From Rhodoplanes serenus (GTDB lineage Bacteria > Pseudomonadota > Alphaproteobacteria > Rhizobiales > Xanthobacteraceae), in assembly GCA_945897515.1 (NCBI GenBank), contig CAMDFO010000010.1:1-64000 (forward strand): a stretch of DNA of 64,000 bases, read 5' to 3'. The notes below the pieces were generated by a model. It had not been told where the DNA came from, ran no database searches, and worked only from the letters and a program-made list of their open reading frames with translations. Made by a program: the position numbers and the translations under genes. Shown piece after piece: positions 26,406-37,700 of this stretch (its first letter is position 1; each line of letters opens with the position of its first letter).

Positions 26406-27482
26406 GTGGCTCAGGACGTCCCGATCGGCGCGACGCAGGTCAGTCTCGCCCAGCTCAACGAGCGCTCGCGCGAGATCTTTCGCCAGATCGTCGATAGCTA
26501 TCTGACGACCGGCGAACCGCTGGGCTCGCGCAACCTGTCGCGGCTGATCACGACTCCGCTGTCGCCGGCTTCGGTGCGCAACGTGATGGCGGATCTTGAG
26601 CAGCTCGGCCTGATCTATGCGCCGCACACTTCGGCAGGCCGGCTGCCGACCGAAATGGGGCTGCGTTTCTTTGTCGACGCCCTGATGCAGATCGGCGATC
26701 TCAACGAAAACGAGCGGCGCCAGATCGACGCGCAGGTCGCCGGCGCCGGCAAGTCCGTGGACAACGTGCTGGCCGAGGCGTCGGGCCTGCTGTCGGGTCT
26801 GACGCGTGCCGCCGGCGTGGTGCTCGCTTCCAAGCTCAACGTGCGGCTCAAGCACATCGAATTTGTGCGGCTCGATCCGGAGCGCGCGCTGGTGGTGATG
26901 GTCGGCGAGGACGGCCAGGTCGAGAACCGCGTGGTGCCGCTGCCGCTCGGTCTGCCGCCGTCGGCGCTCACCGAAGCCGCCAATTTCCTCAACGCCCACA
27001 TTCGCGGCAAGACGCTGGAGGAAGCCAGGGCCGAACTGGAGAAGGCGCTGACCGACGGCCAGGCCGAGCTTGACCAGCTCACCCAGAAGGTGATCGCGGC
27101 CGGGCTTGCAAGCTGGTCGGGCGGCGAGAGCTCCGGCCGCCAGTTGATCGTGCGCGGCCAGGCGCATCTGCTCGAAGACCTCAAGGCGATCGAGGACCTG
27201 GAGCGCGTGCGGCAATTGTTCGACGCCCTGGAAACCCGCCGCGAGGTCATCGATCTGCTCGGCCGGGCGGAGCGCGCCGACGGCGTGCGCATCTTCATCG
27301 GCTCGGAGAACAAGCTGTTCTCGCTGTCGGGCTCCTCGACCATCATCGCCCCCTATCGAGACAGCCAGGGCCGCATCGTCGGCGTGATCGGTGTGATCGG
27401 TCCGACTCGGTTGAATTACGCGCGGGTCATCCCGATGGTCGACTACACCGCCAAGGTGGTCGGCAAGCTGATTACGGGATAG
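26406..27482 (+). CDS. hrcA: Heat-inducible transcription repressor HrcA
   Basis: Repressor of 358 residues that binds CIRCE operators of chaperonin genes. It starts at GTG 26406 with CGGAGGAG 5 nt upstream. N-terminal winged helix: [20 protein letters not shown], then [20 protein letters not shown] and [20 protein letters not shown]. The GAF-like and inserted domains fill the middle, and the C-terminal [33 protein letters not shown] is canonical. No CIRCE element (TTAGCACTC/GAGTGCTAA) was found in this window, so its targets (probably groESL) lie elsewhere. It leads the hrcA-grpE-dnaK-dnaJ cluster. Confidence 0.96.
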   Translation: MAQDVPIGATQVSLAQLNERSREIFRQIVDSYLTTGEPLGSRNLSRLITTPLSPASVRNVMADLEQLGLIYAPHTSAGRLPTEMGLRFFVDALMQIGDLNENERRQIDAQVAGAGKSVDNVLAEASGLLSGLTRAAGVVLASKLNVRLKHIEFVRLDPERALVVMVGEDGQVENRVVPLPLGLPPSALTEAANFLNAHIRGKTLEEARAELEKALTDGQAELDQLTQKVIAAGLASWSGGESSGRQLIVRGQAHLLEDLKAIEDLERVRQLFDALETRREVIDLLGRAERADGVRIFIGSENKLFSLSGSSTIIAPYRDSQGRIVGVIGVIGPTRLNYARVIPMVDYTAKVVGKLITG

Positions 27483-27530
27483 GGCATGATCCGGAAAAGT
27501 GGGGTCCGGTTTTCCGAAAAGATCATGCCC
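27482..27530. repeat. Palindromic repeat GGGCATGATC...GATCATGCCC (family B)
   Basis: The 10-bp arms GGGCATGATC and GATCATGCCC enclose a second dyad, CCGGAAAAGTG / CGGTTTTCCG. This whole unit is a common dispersed repeat in Bradyrhizobium-type genomes. It lies directly after the hrcA stop codon, between hrcA and grpE, where it may act as a terminator or processing site. Confidence 0.75.
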
Positions 27531-27589
27531 CGCTTGGAAACTCCGTCCGCCTTGATTTTTACTCCTCCAGGCCTGATATCCGGGCGACC

Positions 27590-28180
27590 ATGACAGACAC
27601 CAACGTTCCACCGGACGACGCTCCGGTTCAGCCTGACCAGCCGGATGCCGCCGCACCCGCGCCGAAGCCGTCGACATCGCTGGACCGCGAACTGGCCGAT
27701 ACCAAGGACCGGCTGCTTCGCGCGCTTGCGGACATGGAGAACCTGCGCAAGCGCACGGAGCGCGAGGTCGCCGACGCCAGGCTCTACGGCGTCACGGCGT
27801 TCGCGCGCGACATCCTGACCGTCGCCGATAACATGCACCGGGCGCTGACTGCACTGGATGCGGAACTCCGGGACACGGCCGATACCGGCATGAAGGCGCT
27901 GCTCGACGGCGTGGAGCTGACCGAGCGCGAGCTGCTCAACGCGCTGGAGAAGCACGGCGTGAAGCGGATCGAGCCGCCGATCGGGCAGAAGTTCGATCCG
28001 CATCGCCATCAGGCCATGTACGAGATCGAGGATCTGTCCGCGCCCGCCGGCAGCGTGATCCAGGTCGTGCAGGCGGGCTATCTGCTCGGCGAAAGGGTGC
28101 TGCGCCCGGCGCTGGTGGCTGTCGCCAAGGGCGGGCCGAAGGCGCCGCCAGCCGAGCCCCCGGCGAACGACAACAACTGA
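27590..28180 (+). CDS. grpE: Nucleotide exchange factor GrpE
   Basis: Co-chaperone of 196 residues that releases ADP from DnaK. The long N-terminal helix (LDRELADTKDRLLRALADME, NLRKRTEREVADARLYGVTA) forms the dimer; the beta domain is GVKRIEPPIGQKFDPHRHQA followed by VIQVVQAGYLLGERVLRPAL. The first ~30 residues are Pro/Asp rich and probably disordered. It follows hrcA after a repeat-containing gap of about 107 nt, and is separated from dnaK by two other genes. Confidence 0.96.
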   Translation: MTDTNVPPDDAPVQPDQPDAAAPAPKPSTSLDRELADTKDRLLRALADMENLRKRTEREVADARLYGVTAFARDILTVADNMHRALTALDAELRDTADTGMKALLDGVELTERELLNALEKHGVKRIEPPIGQKFDPHRHQAMYEIEDLSAPAGSVIQVVQAGYLLGERVLRPALVAVAKGGPKAPPAEPPANDNN

Positions 28181-28196
28181 TCTGATCGCGGAAGGT

Positions 28197-29171
28197 TTAG
28201 CGCGGCTCCAGTCCGTCGCGCACCTGACGGAAGCGGGCGAACGTCTGGGTCCAGGTATCCTTCGGCCCGAAGCCGAGAAAGCGCATGTAGCCGCCCGACC
28301 CGAAGCGGATCCATTGCACGATCTCGACGTCAGCGCCGGTTTGGGGATCCTTGCCCTCGGCCCTGATCTCGTGCCCTTGCAGGCCCCCGATCCGCATCGT
28401 TTCCGATCCTATGATGCGCACGTCCTTGAGGTTGGGCAGTCCTCCCAGCGCCGACCGTGCGAAGCTGTCGCGGTCGCTGGCGTGCTGCGGTCCGCCCGGA
28501 GCCGCGCCGATGACGAGGTGGGCCTGGTCGATCGTATCGACCGTGTCTTTCGGTCCGTCGGTCAATTGCACCGCGCGGCCCGGAATGATTCCGACCACCC
28601 GCAAGCCGCCAAGGTCGCCGAGCTTGAACGGCACGAGCGCGAGTTGCTCCTCGACCGGCACCGTGGCGCGCGCCGTCACGCTGGTCAGCGCCGCGCGGAT
28701 CGCGGCGTCGGGATAGGTTGACTTCGTGGTGTCCAGGACCTCGTACGATATCATCGCGGTCAGGTCGGCAATCGGCGCGATCAGCAGCCATTTTCGAATT
28801 CGTCCGGCGCTGGTGTCCTGCCGCGCGATGACGAGCAGCGATTTGCCGCTCGGCAGCGCCGGGGTCTCGCGCTTCTCGACCGTCATGCCCTGCTTCTTTA
28901 GGGCATCGTTGGTCATCGTCTTCTCGATTTCGGCGAAGGCCTTGTCCGGCAGCGAGATCAGCCGGATGTAGGCGCCGTTGGCCCGGTCCTCGAAGCCCGG
29001 AAACGCCGCGCTGAGCGTAAGGCCGGTCGGCGGCTGGAGCCCGAGGCGGGAGCCGAGCGGAAACTGCACATCGGCGGACTGCGCCTGCGCATGCACGAGC
29101 TGGCCCGGTGCGAGCACGGCCGTCCAGGCGGCCAGCGCTGCGAATCCAGCGAGTGCGAGACGACGGTTCAT
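28197..29171 (-). CDS. Exported protein of unknown function
   Basis: Product of 324 residues. The start at ATG 29171 gives a signal peptide (MNRRLALAGFAALAAWTAVL, APGQLVHA). The mature protein begins FPLGSRLGLQPPTGLTLSAA FPGFEDR and continues as two similar-sized alpha/beta portions with motifs resembling exported stress-type proteins found next to grpE in related genomes. No catalytic signature was recognised. It lies on the opposite strand inside the heat-shock cluster and its stop is only 16 nt from the grpE stop. A periplasmic location is inferred. Confidence 0.75.
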   Translation of the reverse strand: MNRRLALAGFAALAAWTAVLAPGQLVHAQAQSADVQFPLGSRLGLQPPTGLTLSAAFPGFEDRANGAYIRLISLPDKAFAEIEKTMTNDALKKQGMTVEKRETPALPSGKSLLVIARQDTSAGRIRKWLLIAPIADLTAMISYEVLDTTKSTYPDAAIRAALTSVTARATVPVEEQLALVPFKLGDLGGLRVVGIIPGRAVQLTDGPKDTVDTIDQAHLVIGAAPGGPQHASDRDSFARSALGGLPNLKDVRIIGSETMRIGGLQGHEIRAEGKDPQTGADVEIVQWIRFGSGGYMRFLGFGPKDTWTQTFARFRQVRDGLEPR

Positions 29172-29330
29172 TCCACAGGATATGCGCGGTCGTTGCCTGA
29201 AACTCAACCCTTCCGGGACATGATTGTCGCCCGCGCACGGCCTGGGGTCTTAAGGCTTCCTTAGCGCCGTTCATTTACCGTTGGCGTTTCCCGGAAACCT
29301 CTCAGCCGATCTGCCGTAGCGATTTGATCG

Positions 29331-31100
29331 ATGGCCCGCATACCCGCGTCCTTGCTGCGTGAGCCGAACTTCGCGGCCCTGGTCGTGATGGTCTGGCTGC
29401 TGGTCGCGCTGATGTTGCTGCTGCAGCACTGGCCGCAGACCGCCGAGACGTTGCTCGATACCGACGACGCGAAGCGGCTCGTTCAAATGCACGCGTGGCT
29501 GGGAGGCAAGGGCTGGTTCGACATCGGCGAGGCCCGGCTCCAGCCGCCGCTGGGTTACGAGTCGCATTGGTCGCGGCTGATCGATGCCGGTCTTGCCGGG
29601 CTGTTCCTGCTGTTCAAGCCGTTCGTCGGCGCGCTCGAGGGCGAACGCCTGATGCGCGCATGGTGGCCGCTGCTATGGCTGCTGCCAGCCATGGCGGGCA
29701 CCATGGCCATCGCTTGGCGGATCGCCGGGCGCGAGGCCGCGCTGGTCGCGCTGCTGCTGGCCACGGTCGGCGTGCCCGCCTACCAGCAATTCACGCCGGG
29801 CCGCATCGACCACCACAATGTCCAGATCGCGCTCACGCTGCTCGCCGTGGCCGCGACCGTCTGGGCGGATCGTAAATCATGGACGGCGATCGCCGCCGGT
29901 GCGCTCAGCGGCCTCGTCCTGGCGATCGGCTTCGAGAGCCTGCCCTACATCGCGGCGTGCGGCGCGGCGGTTGCCGTGCGCTACATCGTCGACCGCGACG
30001 CCGCTATGGCGTTGCGCAATTACGGTCTGGCGCTGGCCGGGACGATGCTCGTCGGATTTGCCGTCAGTGTCGGTCCCGATCGTTGGATGCGCACCCTGTG
30101 CGACGCGATCGCGATCAACACGCTGGCCGCTACGGTTTGCGCCGGTCTGGTGTTGGCGCTTGCGGGCCAGCTTGCCCATCGCCACGCGTTGACGCGCGGC
30201 GCCGCAGTCTCTGCCGCCGGCTGTATTTCCGTCGCGGTGCTGCTGTTGTTCGAGAAGCGCTGCATCGGCGGGCCGCTGGCGATGGCCGATCCGGCAATCT
30301 GGCCGATCTGGCTCAGCCACGTGCGCGAGATGCAGCCGCTGCTCGACGTATTCGAGAAGAATCCTCTGACCGCCGCCAGCATCGCGGCGTTTCCCTCGGT
30401 CGCGGTGCTGTCGGCTTTGGTGCTGGCCTGCGGATCGAAGCTGCGCCGCGACTTTGGATTTCTCGCCGCGGTCCTGGCATTCGCCGTCGCGGCGCTGACC
30501 ACCATCATGGCGATCCGGACTTACTCCTACGCGATCTGGCTTGGCATGCCGCTGGTCGCCGGGCTCGCGCTGCGGCTGTTCGTCCTGCTGAAGCTCAAGT
30601 CGGTGGCGGCACGCGTCGCGGCCGGCCTGATGCTGACGCCGATGGCGCTCTCGGCGGGGGCGATCACGATTGCCCACGCCGCCGGTTTCGATGACCGGGA
30701 CAGCTTCGCGCAGCCGGCCCGCCGGCACTGCTTCAACACCGCCAGCTACGCGCCCCTGGCCGGACTGCCGCCCGGGCTGGTCGTCGCCGACGTCAGCTAT
30801 GGGCCGTTTCTGCTGGCGTTGACCCCGCATTCGGCGCTGGCGGCGCCGTATCACAGGCTGTCCGCGGGTATTGTCACTGCGCACGGTGCACTGGCGGCGC
30901 CGCCCGACCAGGCGCGCGGCCTTCTCGCCGAGGCCAAGGTTCACTACGTGATGCTCTGCGGCCCGCGGCCGCCGGACGGGCTCCCCGAACTCGAACGCAG
31001 CCGCAGCCTGTGGGGCCGGCTTCAGGCCGGCGCCGTTCCGGACTGGCTGGAGCGGGTGCCGGCGGGGCCGGCCTTCGCGGTCTATCGGGTCAAGCCTTAG
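29331..31100 (+). CDS. Polytopic membrane protein, GT-C / STT3-like glycosyltransferase fold
   Basis: Integral membrane protein of 589 residues with about ten or more hydrophobic segments. The first extracytoplasmic loop carries an acidic motif, [20 protein letters not shown], followed by [20 protein letters not shown], resembling the DxD/DD catalytic loop of GT-C enzymes such as STT3/PglB. A second motif, [20 protein letters not shown], resembles the DHH motif of STT3/AglB oligosaccharyltransferases. The soluble C-terminal part after about residue 460 is short. It may transfer a lipid-linked sugar to an envelope acceptor; donor and acceptor are unknown. It lies between grpE and dnaK on the same strand. 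Confidence 0.8.
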   Translation: MARIPASLLREPNFAALVVMVWLLVALMLLLQHWPQTAETLLDTDDAKRLVQMHAWLGGKGWFDIGEARLQPPLGYESHWSRLIDAGLAGLFLLFKPFVGALEGERLMRAWWPLLWLLPAMAGTMAIAWRIAGREAALVALLLATVGVPAYQQFTPGRIDHHNVQIALTLLAVAATVWADRKSWTAIAAGALSGLVLAIGFESLPYIAACGAAVAVRYIVDRDAAMALRNYGLALAGTMLVGFAVSVGPDRWMRTLCDAIAINTLAATVCAGLVLALAGQLAHRHALTRGAAVSAAGCISVAVLLLFEKRCIGGPLAMADPAIWPIWLSHVREMQPLLDVFEKNPLTAASIAAFPSVAVLSALVLACGSKLRRDFGFLAAVLAFAVAALTTIMAIRTYSYAIWLGMPLVAGLALRLFVLLKLKSVAARVAAGLMLTPMALSAGAITIAHAAGFDDRDSFAQPARRHCFNTASYAPLAGLPPGLVVADVSYGPFLLALTPHSALAAPYHRLSAGIVTAHGALAAPPDQARGLLAEAKVHYVMLCGPRPPDGLPELERSRSLWGRLQAGAVPDWLERVPAGPAFAVYRVKP

Positions 31101-31122
31101 CCAGGCTGCCGCTACCTAAGTC

Positions 31123-31150
31123 CTTGCGGCTCAATGGGCCTCTCCTATAT
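31123..31150 (+). promoter_or_regulatory. RpoH (sigma-32) type promoter of dnaK
   Basis: CTTG at 31123-31126, 17 bases, then CCTATAT at 31144-31150 fits the alphaproteobacterial RpoH consensus CTTG-N17/18-CYTAT-T. It lies 139 nt upstream of the dnaK ATG and just after the stop of the GT-C gene, so it gives dnaK-dnaJ a heat-inducible promoter of their own. No CIRCE dyad is present. Confidence 0.6.
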
Positions 31151-31288
31151 GAGCCAAGACGCCGCAGGGGGCGGCGTCGTAAACGCGTTCGAGGGGTCGG
31201 AAAAAGAACTCCGCGGGTGTCCGCGGATGTTTCGTTCGGGTGCCGCAAGGGCCTGGCCGACCTGCTGACAAAAGAGAGGTTCAGAAAT

Positions 31289-33238
<1,950 letters not shown>

Positions 33239-33263
33239 GGGGTCTCGGTGTCGGCCGCACACA

Positions 33264-33300
33264 AGATTGTCACCCCCGGGCTTGACCCGGGGGTCGATCT
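33264..33300. repeat. Palindrome between dnaK and dnaJ
   Basis: CACCCCCGGGCTTGACCCGGGGGTC: GACCCCCGGG-type arms around CTTGA. It resembles the core of repeat family A and is located 26 nt after dnaK. It could attenuate or stabilise the dnaK-dnaJ transcript, giving less DnaJ than DnaK. Confidence 0.65.
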
Positions 33301-33393
33301 TTTTTCAAAGGTTGACGAGTGTCTGGGGTGTTCGGGACGAAGGCGCCTCGCGCCGATTGCCTGGGCATGACACTGGGGGGAGAGGCCGAAGCG

Positions 33394-34530
33394 ATGGCCA
33401 AACGCGACTACTACGAGATTCTGGGAGTAGCGCGCGGCGGTAGCGACGCGGATTTCAAAGCCGCGTTCCGGAAGCTCGCCATGGTGCACCATCCCGACCG
33501 CAATCCGGGCGATAAGGATTGCGAATCGCGCTTCAAGGAAATCAACGAGGCCTACGACGTCCTCAAGGATGCCGACAAGCGGGCGGCCTACGATCGTTTC
33601 GGCCATGCCGCGTTCGAGCAGGGCTCGGGTGGCGCCGGCGCTCACGGCTTCGGCTCCGAATTCGGCTCCACCTTCTCGGACATCTTCGAAGGCATTTTCG
33701 GCATGGCCGGCGCGCGCCGGGCCACGTCCGGACGCGAGCGCGGCGCCGACCTGCGCTTCAACATGGAAATCACGCTGGAGGACGCATTTGTCGGCAAGAC
33801 CGCACAGGTGCGGCTGCCGACGTCGGTCACCTGCGACGCCTGCTCCGGCGCCGGCGCCAAGGCCGGGACCAAGCCGAAGACCTGTCCGACCTGCCAGGGC
33901 CATGGCCGTGTCCGTCATACCCAGGGCTTTTTCACCATGGAGCGCACCTGCGTCTCCTGCCAGGGCCGCGGTCAGGTGATCGACGATCCATGCCCCTCGT
34001 GCTCGGGATCGGGCCGCGTCACGCGCGAGCGCACCCTCTCGGTCAACATTCCACCCGGTGTCGAGGACGGCACGCGCATTCGTCTTGCCGGCGAAGGCGA
34101 GGCCGGCGTTCGCGGCGGGCCGTCGGGCGATCTTTATATTTTTCTTTCGCTGGCCAGCCACGCGTTCTTCCAGCGCGACGGCGCGGACCTGCATTGCCGC
34201 GTTCCGGTTTCGATGGTCACGGCGGCGCTCGGTGGCGAGTTCGAGGTGCCAACCATCGACGGATCGAAAAGCCGGGTGAAGGTCCCGAGCGGGACCCAGT
34301 CCGGGCGGCGATTTCGGTTGCAAAGCAAAGGAATGCCGGTGCTGCGGTCCAAGCAGACCGGTGACATGTATGTCCAGGTGGTGGTGGAGACCCCGCAGAA
34401 CCTCACCAAGAAGCAGCGCGAGCTGCTGACGGAATTCGAAAAGCTGTCGTCACAGGACACCCAGCCCGAATCCGCCGGTTTCTTTGCCAAAGTCAAAGAC
34501 TTCTTCGGAACCAAGGCCGGTTCCGCGTGA
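33394..34530 (+). CDS. dnaJ: Chaperone DnaJ (Hsp40, type I)
   Basis: Co-chaperone of 378 residues, full type I architecture. The J domain (1-70) has [20 protein letters not shown] and the HPD motif in [12 protein letters not shown]; a Gly/Phe-rich region follows. Four zinc-finger repeats are intact: [36 protein letters not shown]. The C-terminal peptide-binding domains include [23 protein letters not shown] 33394 is the only start matching the conserved N-terminus. It delivers substrates to DnaK and stimulates its ATPase. Confidence 0.98.
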   Translation: MAKRDYYEILGVARGGSDADFKAAFRKLAMVHHPDRNPGDKDCESRFKEINEAYDVLKDADKRAAYDRFGHAAFEQGSGGAGAHGFGSEFGSTFSDIFEGIFGMAGARRATSGRERGADLRFNMEITLEDAFVGKTAQVRLPTSVTCDACSGAGAKAGTKPKTCPTCQGHGRVRHTQGFFTMERTCVSCQGRGQVIDDPCPSCSGSGRVTRERTLSVNIPPGVEDGTRIRLAGEGEAGVRGGPSGDLYIFLSLASHAFFQRDGADLHCRVPVSMVTAALGGEFEVPTIDGSKSRVKVPSGTQSGRRFRLQSKGMPVLRSKQTGDMYVQVVVETPQNLTKKQRELLTEFEKLSSQDTQPESAGFFAKVKDFFGTKAGSA

Positions 34531-34588
34531 TCCCCCGGCTTGACCCCTGGGCCTCCGGGCTTTACCGATTAAGGGTCGAAAGTCCGCA

Positions 34589-35251
34589 ATGATCGGTAAG
34601 CGTCCCCGAACGATGCCGTTGCAAGCGCTCCAGGTCCTGGAAAAGAAGATCGAAAGGCAAATCCGGCTTTTCGAGCTGCGCAAGGGAATCCGTCTCGACG
34701 ACGAAGTCCGCTTCATCCGCTCCTGGATCGAAAAGCCGCTGTCGATCGGGGCGGTGACGCCGTCGGGCAAGATTCTGGCGCGCACCATGGCGCGCTACAT
34801 CGATCCGGAAATCCCCGGTCCGATCGTCGAGCTGGGACCCGGCACCGGACCGGTGACCGAGGCGCTGGTCACGCAGGGTATCGATCCGTCGCGCCTCGTC
34901 CTTGTCGAGTTCAATCCCGAGTTCTGCCGCCTGCTGCGGTCGCGCTATCCGGAGGCGAAGGTGATCCGCGGCGACGCCTATTCGTTGCGCCGCGTGCTCG
35001 ACGGAATGCTGGACGCGCCGGCTGCCGCCGTCGTCTCGGGCCTGCCGCTCGTCACCAAGCCGCTGAAGACGCGGGTCCGGCTGATCCATGAGGCGTTCAG
35101 GATGATGCGTCCGGGCGCGCCGTTCGTGCAGTTCACCTACGCGATGATGCCGCCGATTCCGAAAGCGCTGTCCGGCGTTTCGACCGAGGCATCCGAGCGC
35201 ATCTGGCTGAACGTTCCGCCGGCGCGCGTCTGGGTCTACCGCAAGGATTGA
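34589..35251 (+). CDS. SAM-dependent methyltransferase, PmtA-type phospholipid N-methyltransferase
   Basis: Protein of 220 residues. The SAM-binding motif is PIVELGPGTGPVTEALVTQG; the N-terminal LFELRKGIRLDDEVRFIRSW, IEKPLSIGAVTPSGKILART segment is typical of rhizobial PmtA, which methylates phosphatidylethanolamine towards phosphatidylcholine, and of related rRNA-dimethylase-like enzymes. SGLPLVTKPLKTRVRLIHEA occupies the catalytic loop. A pmtA gene just downstream of dnaJ is a known arrangement in Bradyrhizobium, which supports the call. Membrane surface activity is expected. Confidence 0.8.
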   Translation: MIGKRPRTMPLQALQVLEKKIERQIRLFELRKGIRLDDEVRFIRSWIEKPLSIGAVTPSGKILARTMARYIDPEIPGPIVELGPGTGPVTEALVTQGIDPSRLVLVEFNPEFCRLLRSRYPEAKVIRGDAYSLRRVLDGMLDAPAAAVVSGLPLVTKPLKTRVRLIHEAFRMMRPGAPFVQFTYAMMPPIPKALSGVSTEASERIWLNVPPARVWVYRKD

Positions 35252-35295
35252 CCGCCGCTTCGTGATATCGATGGCGCGCGTGTCTGGGGCCGTCC

Positions 35296-35877
35296 ATGTC
35301 GCTTCCCAAAATCCTGGTGTTCGCCGGCTCGATCCGCACCGGCTCGCACAATGCGCGGCTGGCGGCGCTCGCGGTCAAGGAGCTGATGCTCGCTGGCGCC
35401 GATGTCACCCGCATCTCGCTCGCCGATTATCCGATGCCGATCTACGACGGCGATCTTGAAGTGTCCTCCGGACCGCCGGAGAACGCACGCAAGCTCAAGC
35501 AGCTCATGATGACGCATCAGGGCGTGTTCATCGCAAGCCCCGAATACAACGCCTCGATCACGCCATTGCTCAAGAACACCATCGACTGGATCTCGCGCGT
35601 GCGCGACCGCGGCGAGCCGCCGCTGGCCGCGTACAAGAACCGCGTGTTCGCCATCGGGGGCGCTTCCGAGGGTCCGTATGGCGCGCTGCGCTCGCTGATG
35701 GCGCTGCGTCAGTCGCTGGAATTGGGCTGCGGCGCGCTGGTCATCCCCGATCAGATCACGGTCATTCACGCGCACGAGGCATTCGACGAAATGGACAATC
35801 TCAAGGAAGAGCGCGCCGCGAACCTGCTGCGGCGGATCGCGCAGCGGCTGACCGACATGGCGCGGGAGATGGCGTGA
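35296..35877 (+). CDS. NADPH-dependent FMN reductase family protein
   Basis: Flavodoxin-like reductase of 193 residues. The FMN phosphate loop is [20 protein letters not shown] and the second flavin-contacting motif is [24 protein letters not shown]; a third, [20 protein letters not shown], is also typical. Such enzymes reduce quinones, azo compounds or chromate; the natural substrate is unknown. The stop TGA overlaps the pyrF ATG by one base (TGATG), so the two genes are translationally coupled. Confidence 0.9.
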   Translation: MSLPKILVFAGSIRTGSHNARLAALAVKELMLAGADVTRISLADYPMPIYDGDLEVSSGPPENARKLKQLMMTHQGVFIASPEYNASITPLLKNTIDWISRVRDRGEPPLAAYKNRVFAIGGASEGPYGALRSLMALRQSLELGCGALVIPDQITVIHAHEAFDEMDNLKEERAANLLRRIAQRLTDMAREMA

Positions 35878-36575
35878 TGGACGCGCGCGACCGGCTGATC
35901 CTCGCGCTCGACGTGCCCTCCGTAGCCGCGGCGGCGGCGATGGTGGAACGCCTTGGCGACGCCGTGTTGTTCTACAAGATAGGCTATCAGCTCGCATTCG
36001 CCGGCGGCATCCCGTTCGCCGAGACGCTGATACGGGCGAACAAGCAGGTTTTCCTCGATCTCAAGCTGCACGACATTGGCAACACCGTGGCCAAGGGCGT
36101 CGAGAGCGTGGCCAGGCTCGGTGCGACATTCCTGACCGTGCACGCCTATCCGCAGACCATGCACGCCGCGGTCGATGCCCGCGCCGGCTCGTCGCTGCGC
36201 ATTCTCGCGGTGACTGTGCTGACGTCATATGACGATGCCGATCTGGCCGCCGCCGGCTACGACTTCACGGTGCCGGAGCTGGTCGCCGAGCGCGCCGCGC
36301 AGGCGCGCGACATCGGCGTCGACGGCCTGGTTTGCTCGGCCGAGGAGGCCTTGAACCTGCGCAACAACGTCGTCACCCCCGGCATGGTGCTGGTGACGCC
36401 GGGCATCCGCCCCGCAGGTGCGGCGAGTGGGGACCAGAAGCGGGTCATGACGCCGGCAGCGGCAATCGGCGCGGGTGCGAACCACCTGGTGATCGGCCGG
36501 CCGATCCTGGAAGCTCCCGATCCGAAGGCCGCGGCCGAGGCGATCGTCGCCGAGATCGCGGCGGCGGGCGGCTGA
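35877..36575 (+). CDS. pyrF: Orotidine 5'-phosphate decarboxylase
   Basis: Last enzyme of UMP synthesis, 232 residues, TIM barrel. The active-site tetrad is in [20 protein letters not shown] (D-x-K-x-x-D). [20 protein letters not shown] begins the barrel and [10 protein letters not shown] with [20 protein letters not shown] close the phosphate-binding end. ATG 35877 is used; a GTG three bases earlier is in frame. It overlaps the FMN reductase stop and is followed within 20 nt by the DUF1330 genes, so a four-gene unit is likely. Confidence 0.97.
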   Translation: MDARDRLILALDVPSVAAAAAMVERLGDAVLFYKIGYQLAFAGGIPFAETLIRANKQVFLDLKLHDIGNTVAKGVESVARLGATFLTVHAYPQTMHAAVDARAGSSLRILAVTVLTSYDDADLAAAGYDFTVPELVAERAAQARDIGVDGLVCSAEEALNLRNNVVTPGMVLVTPGIRPAGAASGDQKRVMTPAAAIGAGANHLVIGRPILEAPDPKAAAEAIVAEIAAAGG

Positions 36576-36592
36576 CCCTGGAGGGAACGGAC

Positions 36593-37219
36593 ATGCCCAA
36601 AGGCTACTGGATTCCGCATCTCGACGTTCCGGACATGGATCGCTTCCAGGCCTACCGCACGACGGCGGACGCCTGGCACCAGCACAACGGCTCCCGCCTG
36701 CTGGCTCGTGGCGGCCGCCGCGATGTGCTGGAGGGCAAGATGCGCGCCCGCAACGTGCTCCGTGAGTACGATTCCTACGCCGTGGCTCTCGCGGCCTATT
36801 CGTCGCCGGAATACACGCGCGCCCACAAGCTGCGCGAAGGGCACGCGGTCTGCGATTTCCTGATCGTGGAGGGCTACGACGGTGCGCAGCCGGCGCCGGT
36901 TGGAACGCCGCCGTCCGCCGCCGCGCTGAAAGGCTACTGGATCGGTCATGTCGATGTGACCGACCCCGAGGGTTACAAGCCCTATACGGTGGCCAATCAG
37001 ACGGCGTTCGGGAAATTCGGAGCGCGCTACCTGGTGCGCGCGGGACGCCACGAGGTGATGGAGGGCAGCCAGCGCCCTCGCACAGTGGTGCTGGAATTTC
37101 CGAGCTACGAGGCCGCGCTCGCCTGCTATCGCTCGCCCGAGTATCAGGCGGCCGCGGCGTTGCGCAAAGGAAAGGCCGACGTCGATCTGGTCGCCCTCGA
37201 GGGTTATGACGGCAAGTAA
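36593..37219 (+). CDS. Tandem DUF1330 protein
   Basis: Protein of 208 residues made of two DUF1330 domains (ferredoxin-like alpha-beta barrels of the dimeric ABM type). Domain 1, residues about 1-97, begins MPKGYWIPHLDVPDMDRFQA and ends FLIVEGYDGAQP; domain 2, about 108-207, begins LKGYWIGHVDVTDPEGYKPY and ends VDLVALEGYDG. Each contains an FPSYEAALACYRSPEYQ-like helix; domain 1 has SYAVALAAYSSPEYTRA there. Start ATG 36593 follows GGAGGGAAC. A third, single copy is encoded immediately downstream. Function unknown. Confidence 0.87.
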   Translation: MPKGYWIPHLDVPDMDRFQAYRTTADAWHQHNGSRLLARGGRRDVLEGKMRARNVLREYDSYAVALAAYSSPEYTRAHKLREGHAVCDFLIVEGYDGAQPAPVGTPPSAAALKGYWIGHVDVTDPEGYKPYTVANQTAFGKFGARYLVRAGRHEVMEGSQRPRTVVLEFPSYEAALACYRSPEYQAAAALRKGKADVDLVALEGYDGK

Positions 37220-37238
37220 TTTCGGGAGAACGGTGAAA

Positions 37239-37541
37239 ATGGCAAAGGGTTATTGGATCGCTCGCGTCGAGGTGAGCAACGAGGAAGCCTACAAGCCCTA
37301 TGCCGTCGCCAACCCGGCGATCTTCAAGAAATATGGCGGATGCTTCGTGGTGCGGGGCGGCAAGTACGAAGGCGTGGAAGGCCAGAGCCGCTCGCGTAAC
37401 GTGGTGATCGAGTTTCCCGACTACGCCACGGCCGTTGCCTGCTACCGCTCGCCCGAATATCAGGCGAACGCCAAGATCAGGCAGGCCCATGCGATCACCG
37501 ACCTGATCATCGTCGAGGGCTACGACGGCCCGCAGCCTTAG
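37239..37541 (+). CDS. Single-domain DUF1330 protein
   Basis: Protein of 100 residues, one DUF1330 domain (MAKGYWIARVEVSNEEAYKP ... FPDYATAVACYRSPEYQANA ... IIVEGYDGPQP). ATG 37239 has GGGAGAACGG upstream. It is more similar to the second domain of the preceding gene (both share ACYRSPEYQA) than to the first, consistent with local duplication. The family forms dimers; the preceding gene would be an internal pseudo-dimer. Function unknown; the conserved position next to pyrF and dapB suggests housekeeping. Confidence 0.88.
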   Translation: MAKGYWIARVEVSNEEAYKPYAVANPAIFKKYGGCFVVRGGKYEGVEGQSRSRNVVIEFPDYATAVACYRSPEYQANAKIRQAHAITDLIIVEGYDGPQP

Positions 37542-37563
37542 GCAGCGAGCACCGCTCTCTCCG

Positions 37564-37591
37564 CTCCCTCCCCCGCTTGCGGGGGAGGGGA
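37564..37591. repeat. Solo GC palindrome (family D)
   Basis: CTCCCTCCCCCGCTTGCGGGGGAGGGGAC: a 9-bp perfect stem CTCCCCCGC / GCGGGGGAG. The same palindrome occurs as two inverted copies flanking the DUF559 gene (52461-52500 and 52896-52934). It sits between the DUF1330 gene and dapB. Confidence 0.75.
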
Positions 37592-37700
37592 CGCCGCTGC
37601 ATCCATCGCGTGCTCGCACAACAAGCGGAGTGTGAGTGCAGAGCTGCGTGTTGCTGGCGATGATGTGCCCCGCTATACCCGCGCAATACGGAGAACGACT

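Noticed and set aside
27482-27530. Possible CIRCE operator near hrcA/grpE
   Set aside because: The dyad is GGGCATGATC/GATCATGCCC with an inner repeat, a common dispersed repeat, not TTAGCACTC-N9-GAGTGCTAA.
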